DNA of 64,000 bases from Bacillus sp. FJAT-18017 (GCF_001278805.1 NZ_CP012602.1:1095001-1159000); one strand, 5' to 3'; positions 1 to 8,964 are shown, numbered from the stretch's first letter. Numbers and translations: made by a program. The notes: generated from the sequence alone by a model not told the origin.

Positions 1-1
1 A

Positions 2-469
2 GATTTGTTATCTGCTGGTATAACGGTCGGCTTGGGAACAGATGGCCCAAGCAGCGGCAATACACTGGATTTATTCAGCCAAATGAGATTGTTTGCCAAC
101 TTCCATAAAACATATTTAAAGGACCGCAGTGCATTTCCAGCAGAAGAAATTGTCAAGTTAGCGACAATGGGTGGGGCGGAGGTTTTAGGCCTGGAGGAGA
201 AAATCGGCTCAATCGAAACAGGAAAACAGGCTGATTTCATCTTGATAGAAACTGACTCAGTAAATATGTTCCCTATATTTGACCCGTATTCTGCGTTAGT
301 GTACTCAGCCAATGCTTCAAATGTAAGAGACGTATTCATCGGTGGTAAGCAGGTAGTTGCAGATAAAAAACTAGTTGAATTTGATGTAGCAGAATTAAGA
401 GCAGAGCTTGCTGGGGCTATGGAAGAATGCGGATTTAGGAAAAAAGCATTGGAGGCGATGGAGGGGTAG
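2..469 (+). CDS. Amidohydrolase (Atz/Trz/MtaD-like aminohydrolase), C-terminal part
   Basis: The reading frame is already open at the window edge, so only the last ~155 residues are seen. They contain the end of the metal-dependent amidohydrolase barrel (GLGTDGPSS, where the Asp is the usual metal or catalytic aspartate) and the closing beta-sandwich signature (IGSIETGKQADFILI, then VRDVFIGGKQVV). This pattern is typical of cytosolic aminohydrolases such as MtaD, guanine or hydroxyatrazine deaminases, which remove an amino group from a ring. Substrate cannot be told without the N-terminal half. It lies just upstream of, and in the same direction as, a ring-opening amidohydrolase cluster, which suggests it feeds a deaminated ring into that pathway (inference). 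A dispersed repeat starts 2 nt after the stop codon. Confidence 0.8.
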   Translation, partial: DLLSAGITVGLGTDGPSSGNTLDLFSQMRLFANFHKTYLKDRSAFPAEEIVKLATMGGAEVLGLEEKIGSIETGKQADFILIETDSVNMFPIFDPYSALVYSANASNVRDVFIGGKQVVADKKLVEFDVAELRAELAGAMEECGFRKKALEAMEG

Positions 470-471
470 GG

Positions 472-591
472 GAGGTGCCTGTCACTTCCCGGTTTTCCTT
501 GTATGCACAGACGGATGTTTCACAGGATGATTTTCGGGTTGAGTGCCAGTCACCACCCGATTTTTCTGTTTCACAGTAAGGTGTTTCAAAG
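472..591 (+). repeat. Dispersed 3'-end repeat, copy 1
   Basis: It begins with GGTGCCTGTCACTTCCCGG, followed by a T-rich block and TTTCACAGG-type boxes. A second half-unit (GTGCCAGTCACCACCCG, then TTTTTCTGTTTCACAG) follows ~60 nt later. The same two-part layout recurs at about 12026, 58654 and elsewhere, usually within a few bases of a stop codon. No open frame explains it. Confidence 0.7.
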
Positions 592-880
592 GTAGAGTGA
601 GAAGGATTGGGGCAAAAGGCATGGCTAGAAATTTAATTTGAACTAGGTTTGACGGTAAAAGAAATGCTGATTGGGATTGAAAGTGGAAAAAAATAAGTTG
701 ATCTTCTTCAATAGTGCGGAAAGAATAAAGCATGTGAAGAAATCTTATGGGTTTGTGATAATTTCAAGTTATTTGACGTAGAAACTCATGGGTCCTAATT
801 GAATGTGTTACCATTTTAGAAAGAATATTAATGAAACCTCTGTGAATCTTTCAAAAGACAAATTAAAGGAGGGAAGCCAA
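592..880. other. Intergenic region upstream of the PucR-family gene
   Basis: No convincing gene is seen. The open frame runs upstream of position 881, but that stretch has no good ribosome binding site and does not resemble a PucR N-terminus, so it is treated as the promoter and leader of the regulator gene. Confidence 0.4.
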
Positions 881-2500
881 TTGGAGGTGACAGTAAAGGA
901 TATTCTGGCCCTGGAGAGCTTCAAAGGAGTTAAGATTATTGCTGGTGAAGCAGGGTTGCACAGAAGAGTGAACAATGTCTATTTCATGGAAGTGCCGGAC
1001 ATTTATGCATTTATCGATCAGAATGGTTTTTTACTAACGACTTTATATCCAATTGCGCATGATAAAATTGCGTTGGAGAGTTTCCTGCCTAAATTGGTCG
1101 AACTGGAGATTTCTGGATTGGGAATTAAAATAGGTAGATACATAGATGAAATTCCTCAGCTTATGATTGACCAGGCTAACGAATTGGGCCTTCCTGTTTT
1201 GCTTTTGGCTGATAATGCAAATCTGTCCCTATTAAGCAATGGCATCCTAGAAACCCTTCTGGACAAAAAGAATACGATGCTGGAATTCAGGGATGACGTC
1301 CATAATAAGCTGATTAGTTTATTGCTCGAAGGTGCGGATTTAGAGAAGCTCGTTTTCACCCTTTCTGAAATAATTAAAGCTCCGGTCCTTTTAATCAATG
1401 AAGTCAATGAATTAATTACCAGTTCGATAAAAATTCAGCAATTCAGAATTCAGGGTACTGGCGGGAATGGAACGTTCTACAGCAGCCAGCGGTCTTTTAC
1501 CATCCAGATTAATGATAGGGAATTGGCAGTAGATGATTATATTACAAACTCCATCATTGCCGGGCGTGATTGTTTAGGCTATTTTATTGCTTTGCCATCT
1601 TCCGGGAACGATCTCTCAAATATCAAAGTGGCACTGGAACAGGCCTCCCTCCTGTCAGCCTTCTTATTCCAGAAGGAGCAGGCGGTATTGCAGAGGGAAA
1701 GAAGTCATCTTGATTCCTTTGTACGGGATATATTGAACCAAAAGATTAAATCACAGATTAAAGTTATTCAAAAGTCAAAAATTTTCAAGTGGGATTTTGA
1801 TTTTCCTGTCGTTCTCCTGAATATTGAAGAGCTGAGCCAGGATGATAACAGGAAAAAACAGTTTTATAGCCAGATGAAGGATTTGGAAATGGTGGAGCGG
1901 ATTATATCCGAAAAACTAGACCTCCCGATTCAAAAATGCAAAGTGGTCCACTATGATGATGGTCTGATTTGCTTTATCAGTGTGGTGTTTGAAAATAAGA
2001 AAGATGAACGGATTAAGGCGGCATGCGAAAGCCTGTTGAAATATTATCAATCCAAATATACTTTAGGCATTTCAGTTTCAAGGATGGTAGAAAGGCTGCC
2101 TGATTTAAAGGCTGCTTATGAAGAGACCAAGGTTGCTACAAGAGTGTTCAAGGTCCTTAATCAGCATCAGCCGTTTATTAAAAGCTATCAGGAGCTGGGT
2201 GTATACAAACTCATCCATCTCATCGATGACCGCGCATCTCTGGAAGAATATGTGAATTCGAAGCTGGGAGTGCTTGTAAATTTGCACGATTCGGACATGG
2301 TGGAGATGCTTTCATGTTTGATTAAGAATAACTTCAACCTGCAAAAAACATCCAAAGAATTATTCATTCATTACAATACCCTAAGATACAGGATTGATAA
2401 GTTACGAGAATCGGGGATTGATTTTAACAATGGGTTCGACTTGGCCGAATTGGCCCTTGCCTATAAAATTAATATGTATTTAACAATGGCCGAGGAGTGA
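881..2500 (+). CDS. PucR-family transcriptional regulator
   Basis: Cytoplasmic DNA-binding regulator of ~539 residues. Start chosen at TTG 881 because AAAGGAGGG lies 7 nt upstream and the protein then opens directly with the PucR N-terminal ligand domain (VTVKDILALESFKG; residues ~3-125). The frame is open further upstream but without a ribosome binding site. The middle (~residues 280-420) has the CdaR GGDEF-like region, and the C-terminus holds the PucR helix-turn-helix (NNFNLQKTSKELFIHYNTLR, then RIDKL). PucR of Bacillus subtilis controls purine and allantoin catabolism. Here the gene precedes a permease and a ring-opening amidohydrolase operon, so it is the likely activator of that operon in response to a heterocyclic nitrogen source (inference). 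Confidence 0.88.
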   Translation: MEVTVKDILALESFKGVKIIAGEAGLHRRVNNVYFMEVPDIYAFIDQNGFLLTTLYPIAHDKIALESFLPKLVELEISGLGIKIGRYIDEIPQLMIDQANELGLPVLLLADNANLSLLSNGILETLLDKKNTMLEFRDDVHNKLISLLLEGADLEKLVFTLSEIIKAPVLLINEVNELITSSIKIQQFRIQGTGGNGTFYSSQRSFTIQINDRELAVDDYITNSIIAGRDCLGYFIALPSSGNDLSNIKVALEQASLLSAFLFQKEQAVLQRERSHLDSFVRDILNQKIKSQIKVIQKSKIFKWDFDFPVVLLNIEELSQDDNRKKQFYSQMKDLEMVERIISEKLDLPIQKCKVVHYDDGLICFISVVFENKKDERIKAACESLLKYYQSKYTLGISVSRMVERLPDLKAAYEETKVATRVFKVLNQHQPFIKSYQELGVYKLIHLIDDRASLEEYVNSKLGVLVNLHDSDMVEMLSCLIKNNFNLQKTSKELFIHYNTLRYRIDKLRESGIDFNNGFDLAELALAYKINMYLTMAEE

Positions 2501-2525
2501 CCTTCCCGGTTTTGCATATAAATGC

Positions 2526-2557
2526 GAAATGTCATTCTGATGAATGGCATTTTTTGA
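2526..2557 (+). terminator. Rho-independent terminator after the PucR-family gene
   Basis: An inverted repeat, AATGTCATTC and GAATGGCATT around a four-base loop, is followed by a T run. It separates the regulator gene from the downstream catabolic operon. Confidence 0.7.
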
Positions 2558-2604
2558 GTTTACAGGATAAAAGATAACCTAAATGAATGATAAAAAGTGA
2601 TAAA

Positions 2605-2708
2605 AAAAGCCTCCTCTTTTTGTAGACATCTTACATATCTTGTTCAACAGCTAACAAATATAATCAACTTGTAAGTGCTTACATAATTGTTTCAACGAGG
2701 AGGCTTTT
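2605..2708 (+). promoter_or_regulatory. Long-range inverted repeat covering the permease ribosome binding site
   Basis: AAAAGCCTCCTC (2605-2616) is an exact 12-bp reverse complement of GAGGAGGCTTTT (2697-2708). The second arm contains the ribosome binding site of the TTG-started permease at 2711. If both arms are transcribed, the leader can fold and hide the site; the 80-nt loop has its own short palindrome GTAAGTGCTTAC. If transcription starts inside the loop, the repeat would instead be a DNA site. The sequence alone does not decide this. Confidence 0.5.
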
Positions 2709-2710
2709 AA

Positions 2711-3946
2711 TTGGATGCATTAGTGCTTTTGCCTTTATTAGTCATGCTTATCCTGATGCTGAAAAATAAGCATATGCTGGTCGCGGGTATTTTCGGCGGC
2801 ATAACAGCCATGATCATTGGCCAAGTAGGGTTGGCTGATGCAAGTAAAATTATCAACGATACTATACCTGGCATGACGAGTATCATTACTCCGGTCATTT
2901 ACTCTGCGACTGCACTGGTCATCGCTAAGACAGGTGGCTTTGATGCCCTGCTCCGTCTGAGCCGAAAGGTAATCGGGGATAGGCAGTACCTCATTGCCAT
3001 GATTATTGTCTTGATTCAATCCCTGGCTACGTATGCGGCCGGTTTGGGAGCGGGAAATACGATGGTTACCGGACCGCTGGCGTTTGCGATACTAGGCGTT
3101 GTTCCGCAGGTTGTTGCGGGGATGGCAATCGGGACAGCCGCAAGCTTCATGACTTCCCCTTCCGGAGCGGATGCCGCGGCCATTTCCAAAATAGCCGGGG
3201 TCGAGATTGCCCAGTATAGTGATACGATGCTGCCGTTTACGGTGGTCATGTGGATTATCGCCATTGCTATTGCGGGAATTGGCACCTGGAAACGCGGTTC
3301 AATTTTAAAAGAGGAAACGGCTGAGCCCATTCCTACTAAAACATTGGCATTACGGGCGGTCGCACCTCTATATTTCTTGATTGTCGTGGTAGCAGGCAAA
3401 TACTTAAACGCGTTGATTGGGGACTACGCCTTATTTACACCAGTATTTAATATGATTAGTACTCTAGTAATTGCCATTATTTTAACAAAGAGGCCAATCG
3501 ATGAAATTTCCGAAGATTTGGTCCAGAATTCAGCGTTTCTTTTAACAAAGTTGTTTGCGATTGGTATATTCCTTGGATTCATCAACATTCTTGCCAAAAT
3601 CGGCACGTTTACCTATATTGCCGGGTTCATCAAGATGGCCCCGGAGTTCATTACAGTCCCGACAGCCATTTTAATCACTTTCTTGATTGCCATACCGGCG
3701 GGTGGCTATAGCGTAGGGGTCAGTACATTAATTATGCCTATATTAGTAGAGTCTGAGCTTTCACTGATCCAATTGGGAGTGGCGGCCCTGGCTATTGGGT
3801 TAGGGACACAAATGAGCCCGGTCCAGATTAATGTAGCTTCACTATCGCAATCCTTCAAGACGGATATGCCTTCTATCATTAAATTCAATGCCCCTTATAT
3901 GATAGGACTGGCGATAATCTTATGTATAGTTGGACTGTTTGTATAA
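2711..3946 (+). CDS. Putative IT-superfamily-like permease
   Basis: Integral membrane protein of 411 residues with about 10-12 hydrophobic segments and no signal peptide. Start TTG 2711 follows GAGGAGG at a normal distance. Re-entrant-like glycine and serine-rich stretches (AAGLGAGNTMVTGP, TSPSGADAAA, IPAGGYSVGVS) recall ion-transporter superfamily carriers for organic anions (CitMHS, GntP, NhaC/D type), but I cannot name the subfamily. It is the first gene of a run ending with carbamate kinase at 11352, and 40 nt separate it from the ring-opening amidohydrolase. This suggests uptake of the ring substrate or export of a product. Translation may be controlled by the leader inverted repeat at 2605-2708. 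Confidence 0.7.
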   Translation: MDALVLLPLLVMLILMLKNKHMLVAGIFGGITAMIIGQVGLADASKIINDTIPGMTSIITPVIYSATALVIAKTGGFDALLRLSRKVIGDRQYLIAMIIVLIQSLATYAAGLGAGNTMVTGPLAFAILGVVPQVVAGMAIGTAASFMTSPSGADAAAISKIAGVEIAQYSDTMLPFTVVMWIIAIAIAGIGTWKRGSILKEETAEPIPTKTLALRAVAPLYFLIVVVAGKYLNALIGDYALFTPVFNMISTLVIAIILTKRPIDEISEDLVQNSAFLLTKLFAIGIFLGFINILAKIGTFTYIAGFIKMAPEFITVPTAILITFLIAIPAGGYSVGVSTLIMPILVESELSLIQLGVAALAIGLGTQMSPVQINVASLSQSFKTDMPSIIKFNAPYMIGLAIILCIVGLFV

Positions 3947-3953
3947 GGTCCTT

Positions 3954-3969
3954 ATTATAAATTTATAAT
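3954..3969. repeat. AT-rich perfect palindrome before the ring-opening amidohydrolase
   Basis: ATTATAAATTTATAAT is a 16-bp perfect palindrome in the short gap between the permease and the amidohydrolase gene, 5 nt before its GGGAGG ribosome binding site. It could be a weak hairpin or a protein site, or chance in AT-rich DNA. Confidence 0.35.
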
Positions 3970-3986
3970 TTTGGGAGGAAAACAAC

Positions 3987-5090
3987 ATGCAAAAAGTAGA
4001 TGTATTCAGGGTTCCTACAAGTTCACCGGATGATATCAAAGGCCTGCAAAAGCTGATTGACAGCGGTGAAATCAATCCAAACGATATTATCTGTGTTCTT
4101 GGAAAAACAGAAGGGAATGGCTGTGTCAACGACTTTACACGCGGGTTTGCCACTCAATCACTGTCCTTTTACCTTGCTGAAACACTTGGCCTTTCTGTAA
4201 AGGAAGTACAGCAGAAGATTGCCTTTATCATGTCAGGCGGTACCGAAGGAATCATGTCGCCGCACCTGACAGTCTTCACGAAAAGTGAAGTGGACGTTGT
4301 CATTACAGGAGAAAAACGCCTGGCTGCAGGTATTGGATTTACACGGGATTTCCGTCCTGAAGAAATTGGCAGAATGGAGCAGGTGCTTGAGGTAGCAGAA
4401 ACTGTCAAGAAAGCGATGGCTGATGCAAAGATTGAAAGTGCTGAGGATGTCCACTTTGTCCAAATCAAGTGCCCTCTGTTGACAGCGGAAAGAATCGAAG
4501 AGGCAAGAAGCCGCGGCAAGGATGTTTCCACAAACGATACGTATAAGTCAATGGCATACTCCCGCGGAGCATCTGCTCTGGGCGTCGCGCTCGCATTGGG
4601 TGAAGTGACCGAAGAACAGCTTTCCAATGAAGTTATATGCCATGACTGGGATCTCTATTCCGGCGTCGCTTCCACTTCTGCCGGTGTTGAACTCGTTAAA
4701 GACGAAATCATTGTTATAGGCAATTCAACCTCCTCCGCGAGCGAGTTGGTGATCGGACACTCTGTCATGAAGGATGCCATCGATACTGAAGCGGTAAAAG
4801 AAGCGATGAAGGGTGCGGGGCTAGAGTTCCAGTGCTGCCCGTCCCACGCAGAACTTGAGAAGATCATCAATGTGTTTGCTAAAGCCGAAGCAGCTTCCTA
4901 TGGAACATGCAGGGGAAGAAGGAATCCGATGGTTGATGATTCAGATATTAATCATACAAGGTCAGCCCGTGCAGTTGTAAACGCAGCGATTGCGACCCTA
5001 ACTAAAGACCCGATGGTATACGTGTCTGGTGGAGCCGAACACCAGGGTCCTGATGGCGGCGGACCTGTCGCTGTTATTGCAAGAGCATAG
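3987..5090 (+). CDS. Ring-opening amidohydrolase (cyanuric acid amidohydrolase/barbiturase family)
   Basis: Cytoplasmic hydrolase of 367 residues, the normal family length. The three-repeat barrel family of AtzD/TrzD and barbiturase is recognised by its Ser-Gly-Gly strand motifs ([12 protein letters not shown] at ~78-90, [16 protein letters not shown] at ~193-208, [18 protein letters not shown] near the end), which supply the three Ser-Lys pairs of the active site. Known members open cyanuric acid to carboxybiuret or barbiturate to ureidomalonate. Which ring is used here cannot be told from these motifs. Ribosome binding site GGGAGG precedes ATG 3987. The neighbouring NCS2 permease and carbamoyltransferase genes fit breakdown of a ureido-containing ring, with energy recovered from the carbamoyl group (inference). 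Confidence 0.9.
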   Translation: MQKVDVFRVPTSSPDDIKGLQKLIDSGEINPNDIICVLGKTEGNGCVNDFTRGFATQSLSFYLAETLGLSVKEVQQKIAFIMSGGTEGIMSPHLTVFTKSEVDVVITGEKRLAAGIGFTRDFRPEEIGRMEQVLEVAETVKKAMADAKIESAEDVHFVQIKCPLLTAERIEEARSRGKDVSTNDTYKSMAYSRGASALGVALALGEVTEEQLSNEVICHDWDLYSGVASTSAGVELVKDEIIVIGNSTSSASELVIGHSVMKDAIDTEAVKEAMKGAGLEFQCCPSHAELEKIINVFAKAEAASYGTCRGRRNPMVDDSDINHTRSARAVVNAAIATLTKDPMVYVSGGAEHQGPDGGGPVAVIARA

Positions 5091-5114
5091 AAACTAAAAA
5101 TAATTGGGGGATAT

Positions 5115-5183
5115 ATGACATCATATGTCCTCCTCCATCAGACAAATAAGAGGTGGACATATGAAGAAGTTTGTCGGAATTGA
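5115..5183 (+). CDS. Possible 22-residue leader peptide overlapping the NCS2 permease start
   Basis: ATG 5115 follows GGGGG by four bases and opens a 22-codon frame ending at TGA 5181-5183. It overlaps the permease start (5161) in another frame. Its codons run through both arms of the hairpin that covers the permease ribosome binding site, so ribosomes translating it would open that hairpin. This is a layout expected of translational coupling or attenuation. There is no homology support and the peptide may not be made. Confidence 0.3.
   Translation: MTSYVLLHQTNKRWTYEEVCRN
5122..5163 (+). promoter_or_regulatory. Hairpin hiding the ribosome binding site and start codon of the NCS2 permease
   Basis: CATATGTCC (5122-5130) pairs perfectly with GGACATATG (5155-5163). 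After one T-T mismatch, CCTC (5132-5135) pairs with GAGG (5150-5153). The 13-pair stem encloses the GAGGTGG ribosome binding site and the ATG of the permease; the loop is ~14 nt. This is stronger than expected for a random start region. Confidence 0.6.
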
Positions 5184-6471
5184 AGAAAAACCGCCAATAC
5201 CATCCCTTTTTTTATTCGGGATTCAGCATGTCCTGGCGTTATTTTCGGGCCTTGTTGCAGTCCCGTTGATTGTTGGTGCTGCCCTGAATCTGCCGAGTGA
5301 CCAAATTACAATCCTGGTTCAAGGAAGTTTATTAACAAGTGGGATAGGAACCCTGATTCAATGTCTTGGTTTATGGAAAATCGGGGCGAAGCTGCCAATC
5401 TGCATGGGGTCCGCGTTTGTTTTTATAGCGCCTAGCATCAGTGTAGGTTCCCAGTATGGCATCCAGGCAATAATGGGAGCCGCTATGGTTTGCGGAGTCA
5501 TCGCGTTCGTTTTAAGTTTCTTTTTGGGAAAGCTTCAAAAGCTCATCCCGCCTCTAGTGACAGGAACGGTCGTTTGCCTGATAGGCATCGGGCTGCTTCC
5601 AAAGGGTTTCAACTGGCTTGCTGGGGGCAGCGGGGAATTGTTTGGAACCTCCACCAGTTACCTGATTGGGGGCCTTGTTTTAGTATTGCTAATCGTTACT
5701 TCACAGTCGAAAAAAGGATTGATTTCTTCTTTTTCGGTTGTCATTTCCATCGCAGTTGGCTATATTGCTTCCGCCATGTTTGGAATCCTGGATTTGGACC
5801 ACCTAGCAAAAGCAGAATGGGTAGCAGTACCTGAATTGTTTCACTTCGGGATGCCTACGTTTTCTTTCTCGGCCATTGTCACTTTATTCGTAGCACAAAT
5901 GGCGGCAGTTCTTGAGAGTATTGGGAATACGTACGGTACAGGAGCTGCAGTGAAGAAAGAGATTACGAAGAAGGAATTGACGGGTGCCATCAGCGTTGAC
6001 GGTGTTATGTCGGTCATAGCCCCAATCTTTAACGGCTTCTCGCTGACTTGTTTTGCTCAGAATATTGGTGTCATCAATATTACGAGAGTCGCCAGCCGAT
6101 ATGCGGTTGCCGCTGCCGGAATTGTCCTTGTTCTGCTTGGCCTGATCCCGAAGTTTTCGGCAATCATCGCAGGTATGCCCGCACCAGTATTAGGCGGGGC
6201 ATCGATGATTATGTTCGGTTCGATTGTTACATCAGGGATTGCCCAATTGAGTGAATCAGGAAAGATGGGGCAGAGGGAAATTATCATATTTTCCACGTCC
6301 CTCGCACTTGGATTGGGCTTCGGTATGGCGCCTGAAGGAGCGCTAGGCCAAATTCCTGAAGATTTGGCACTCATCTTGCACTCTGGTGTCGCAGTGGGAG
6401 GCTTTACAGCTGTTTTGCTGAATAAGCTAATCCCTAAAGAGCCTGCCAGTGAAGCTGTCGAGGCGAAGTAG
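5161..6471 (+). CDS. NCS2-family nucleobase permease (uracil/xanthine type)
   Basis: Cytoplasmic membrane carrier, 436 residues from ATG 5161, which follows GAGGTGG; the frame extends upstream to 5125 but that ATG lies inside a hairpin. Typical NCS2 features are the N-terminal GIQHVLALFSGLVAVP, the MGSAFVFIAPSI segment and a late VLESIGNTYGTGAA segment with the substrate-binding Glu. Known members move uracil, xanthine or uric acid with protons or sodium. Sitting between the ring-opening amidohydrolase and the carbamoyltransferase genes, it probably imports the ring attacked by the pathway, and barbiturate or cyanurate would resemble its usual substrates (inference). The stop is directly followed by the next gene. 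Confidence 0.9.
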   Translation: MKKFVGIEEKPPIPSLFLFGIQHVLALFSGLVAVPLIVGAALNLPSDQITILVQGSLLTSGIGTLIQCLGLWKIGAKLPICMGSAFVFIAPSISVGSQYGIQAIMGAAMVCGVIAFVLSFFLGKLQKLIPPLVTGTVVCLIGIGLLPKGFNWLAGGSGELFGTSTSYLIGGLVLVLLIVTSQSKKGLISSFSVVISIAVGYIASAMFGILDLDHLAKAEWVAVPELFHFGMPTFSFSAIVTLFVAQMAAVLESIGNTYGTGAAVKKEITKKELTGAISVDGVMSVIAPIFNGFSLTCFAQNIGVINITRVASRYAVAAAGIVLVLLGLIPKFSAIIAGMPAPVLGGASMIMFGSIVTSGIAQLSESGKMGQREIIIFSTSLALGLGFGMAPEGALGQIPEDLALILHSGVAVGGFTAVLLNKLIPKEPASEAVEAK

Positions 6472-6472
6472 C

Positions 6473-7450
6473 ATGGCAGGGAGAAACTTGTATAATGCCT
6501 CCGCAATAGACAGAAGGCTTTTCGCGGACATTGCATCCGCTTCGACGGTCTTTCAACTCGGGAGTATCCATAGCGTATATACGAATGTATTCAATGTCCT
6601 AGGAGCCGACAGGAAGCGCCTCATTTCCATTGTCAATAAGCGAATTCCCGCCAGTCCCGATACAATTGTCCTGGAAGAAAATATTGATATGCTTAACCTT
6701 TGCATAGAGCCTGGGCTGCCTGTTTTCTATCACCCTTATGAACACAGAATCCAAGTACATGGGGACCCAGGCTTTTCTTTAAACCGAGTTAACCTGTTGG
6801 ATAGTATGAATTTAAAACAAAGCCGTGGGGTCCAGTCAGGCTTAAAGCCAATTTGTTCGAATCTGGTTGAGTTCATTTCCACTGAGGGGAAGGAAGGCGG
6901 CTTTAAACGAGTGATTGAAAAGCAGTTGGGCTTATGCGATAGTCCTTCTTCTTTTTATGAAAAAGCCCTGCACTCTGCCTTGTGCTGCTTTAAACGAGCA
7001 CTTCAAAGCAAGGATGCTGGAAGGATCATTCTGGCATTAAAAGGCTTCATTGGACTCGGCCCGGGCCTGACTCCTTCGGGGGATGATTTTGTCACTGGTT
7101 TCGTATCGGCACTTTATACATTGAAGCACCCGCTTTATGAAATGATTAAGGGCCATTTTGAGGAATTGATTGAGTTTAGCAGGAAGAGGACGACAACGGT
7201 CAGTTATTTTATGTTAAAGCATGCCTTGGAAGGACGAGTGAATGAAACGGTAGCGAGCTTGTACGAAGCGACTCATTCCCAGACGGCCAGCGGTTATCAA
7301 TCTATCGAACGACCGCTTAGAAGGATTGCTGAAATCGGATCTAGTTCCGGAACAGACCTTTTGGCGGGTATTGCATACGCATTTTTCATTACCATCGAGG
7401 AGGATCAGAATGGCAGTCAAAGTGATTATAAAGAAAAACTCTTATTATGA
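6473..7450 (+). CDS. allH: AllH-family (DUF2877) carbamoyltransferase subunit
   Basis: Cytoplasmic protein of ~325 residues. ATG 6473 lies one base after the permease stop, with GAGGCGAAG in the permease coding region as ribosome binding site. The DUF2877 signature GLGPGLTPSGDDFVTG is present at ~residues 193-208. In Escherichia coli the relative AllH (YlbF) acts with FdrA/AllF and AllG as oxamate carbamoyltransferase in anaerobic allantoin breakdown; all three relatives occur here in a row. Its end overlaps the fdrA-like gene by 41 bp, which points to translational coupling and a stable complex. Whether the substrate here is oxamate/oxalurate or a product of the ring-opening enzyme is unknown. 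Confidence 0.8.
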   Translation: MAGRNLYNASAIDRRLFADIASASTVFQLGSIHSVYTNVFNVLGADRKRLISIVNKRIPASPDTIVLEENIDMLNLCIEPGLPVFYHPYEHRIQVHGDPGFSLNRVNLLDSMNLKQSRGVQSGLKPICSNLVEFISTEGKEGGFKRVIEKQLGLCDSPSSFYEKALHSALCCFKRALQSKDAGRIILALKGFIGLGPGLTPSGDDFVTGFVSALYTLKHPLYEMIKGHFEELIEFSRKRTTTVSYFMLKHALEGRVNETVASLYEATHSQTASGYQSIERPLRRIAEIGSSSGTDLLAGIAYAFFITIEEDQNGSQSDYKEKLLL

Positions 7451-8951
7451 TTCTGTCACCTTAATGTCCCTGTCTGGAAAAATCCAGCAGCAGGAAGGAA
7501 TAAATGAAGCAATCGTTTCCATGGCAACCGCCATGAACAAGGAGCTTCTTGAAAATGTAGGAATGATGACGGAAGAAGTAAACGAAGCGTCCGAAAGTGA
7601 TTTAATTATCGCTGTAAAAGCTGAGGATGAAAGCCTTCTTGAAGAAACGATTGAATTGATTCAAGAACAATTGACCTCCAAGAAAAATACGAAAAAAGGC
7701 GGCGGAGCCAAACGTGTCAAAACCATCAATGCCGCAGTCGCCGAAATGCCCGAAGCAAATATGGCCGTCATATCCGTCCCAGGGGAATTTGCAGCGAGAG
7801 AAGCCAGGCAGGCGCTCGAGCAAGGCATGCATGTTATGTTATTCAGCGACAATGTTTCCATTGAAGACGAGAAATTCCTTAAGGATTATGCCAGTGAACG
7901 AGGTTTGTTCGTCATGGGTCCGGATTGCGGGACAGCCATTATCAATCATTCCGGACTTTGCTTTGCCAACGAAGTCAAAAGAGGCAACATCGGGCTGGTA
8001 GGTGCCTCTGGTACAGGTCTGCAGGAAGTTACGGTCCAAATTAACAGGCTCGGCTATGGCATTTCGCAGGCAATCGGTACAGGTGGACGTGATCTTCAGG
8101 AGAGCATAGGCGGAACGATGATGCTTCAGGGCGTGAATGCGCTTTTAAACGACGATGCGACGAATGTGATTGTGCTCATCTCCAAGCCGCCGGCACCCGT
8201 TGTTCAGGAAAAAATCCTTGCAGTAGTAAAAGAATCCGCTAAGCCGGTTGTGGTTTGTTTTATTGACGGTGAAGCAAGCGAAGCAGAGAAGGCCGGAGCC
8301 GTATTCGCCTCGACTTTATTTGAGGCGGCAAAGGCTGCAGTCAAACTTTCTGATCCGGAATTTTCCATTCAGAAAGAAACCGATGTAAGGCACGACAAGT
8401 GGCTGTTGGAAACGAAAGCCCAATTGGCTGCATCCCAGCAGTTTGTCAGAGGGCTGTTCTGCGGCGGAACCTTGACAGCAGAATCGCTGGCCATTTTACG
8501 GAGATATACAAGCAATTTAAAGAGCAATGTCGCAAAGAAAAAGGAAGAAAAGCTGCAAGACCCGACAACAAGCAGCGGCAATACGTTATTGGACCTTGGT
8601 GATGATGTCTTTACAGTCGGAAGGCCGCATCCGATGATTGAGCCTTCACTGAGAAATAAAAGAATTATCCAGGAAGCGGCCGATCCGGCAACAGCAGTCT
8701 TGCTTCTCGATTTCGAACTGGGCTATGGGTCGCATGAAGATCCTGTCGGCGAAACCATCGAAACCATCAAGAAAGCACAGGTCCTTGCTGAAAAAGACAA
8801 TCGCCACCTCCCGGTAATCGCCTACATCCTTGGCACCCCGCTGGATAAACAACAATACGAGCAGCAGGAAAGAATGCTTTCCGAGGCCGGAGTCTTTGTC
8901 GCCAGAAGTAACGAAGAAGCAACTCTGCTAGCCGCGGCGCTCATTCGATAA
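7410..8951 (+). CDS. fdrA: FdrA/AllF-family carbamoyltransferase subunit (acyl-CoA synthetase-like fold)
   Basis: Cytoplasmic protein of 513 residues. ATG 7410 follows GAGGAGG; the frame is open earlier but inside allH. It has the succinyl-CoA-synthetase-like CoA-binding fold of FdrA, with GPDCGTAI (~residues 170-177), GNIGLVGASGTGLQEV (~193-208) and AIGTGGRDL (~221-229). A long Lys/Gly-rich linker near residue 90 is also usual. FdrA of E. coli (now AllF) is required with AllG and AllH to move a carbamoyl group to phosphate. Position between allH and allG in the same order as in known oxamate carbamoyltransferase operons supports the same biochemistry, with the carbamoyl phosphate passed to the carbamate kinase encoded downstream. 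Confidence 0.88.
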   Translation: MAVKVIIKKNSYYDSVTLMSLSGKIQQQEGINEAIVSMATAMNKELLENVGMMTEEVNEASESDLIIAVKAEDESLLEETIELIQEQLTSKKNTKKGGGAKRVKTINAAVAEMPEANMAVISVPGEFAAREARQALEQGMHVMLFSDNVSIEDEKFLKDYASERGLFVMGPDCGTAIINHSGLCFANEVKRGNIGLVGASGTGLQEVTVQINRLGYGISQAIGTGGRDLQESIGGTMMLQGVNALLNDDATNVIVLISKPPAPVVQEKILAVVKESAKPVVVCFIDGEASEAEKAGAVFASTLFEAAKAAVKLSDPEFSIQKETDVRHDKWLLETKAQLAASQQFVRGLFCGGTLTAESLAILRRYTSNLKSNVAKKKEEKLQDPTTSSGNTLLDLGDDVFTVGRPHPMIEPSLRNKRIIQEAADPATAVLLLDFELGYGSHEDPVGETIETIKKAQVLAEKDNRHLPVIAYILGTPLDKQQYEQQERMLSEAGVFVARSNEEATLLAAALIR

Positions 8952-8964
8952 GGAGGAGAAAGTC

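Noticed and set aside
803..880. Upstream extension of the PucR-family gene
   Set aside because: The frame is open, but the TTG at 881 has an AAAGGAGGG site and gives the standard PucR N-terminus.
7326..7409. Upstream extension of the fdrA-like gene
   Set aside because: It lies within the allH gene without a ribosome binding site, while ATG 7410 follows GAGGAGG and starts at the normal FdrA N-terminus.
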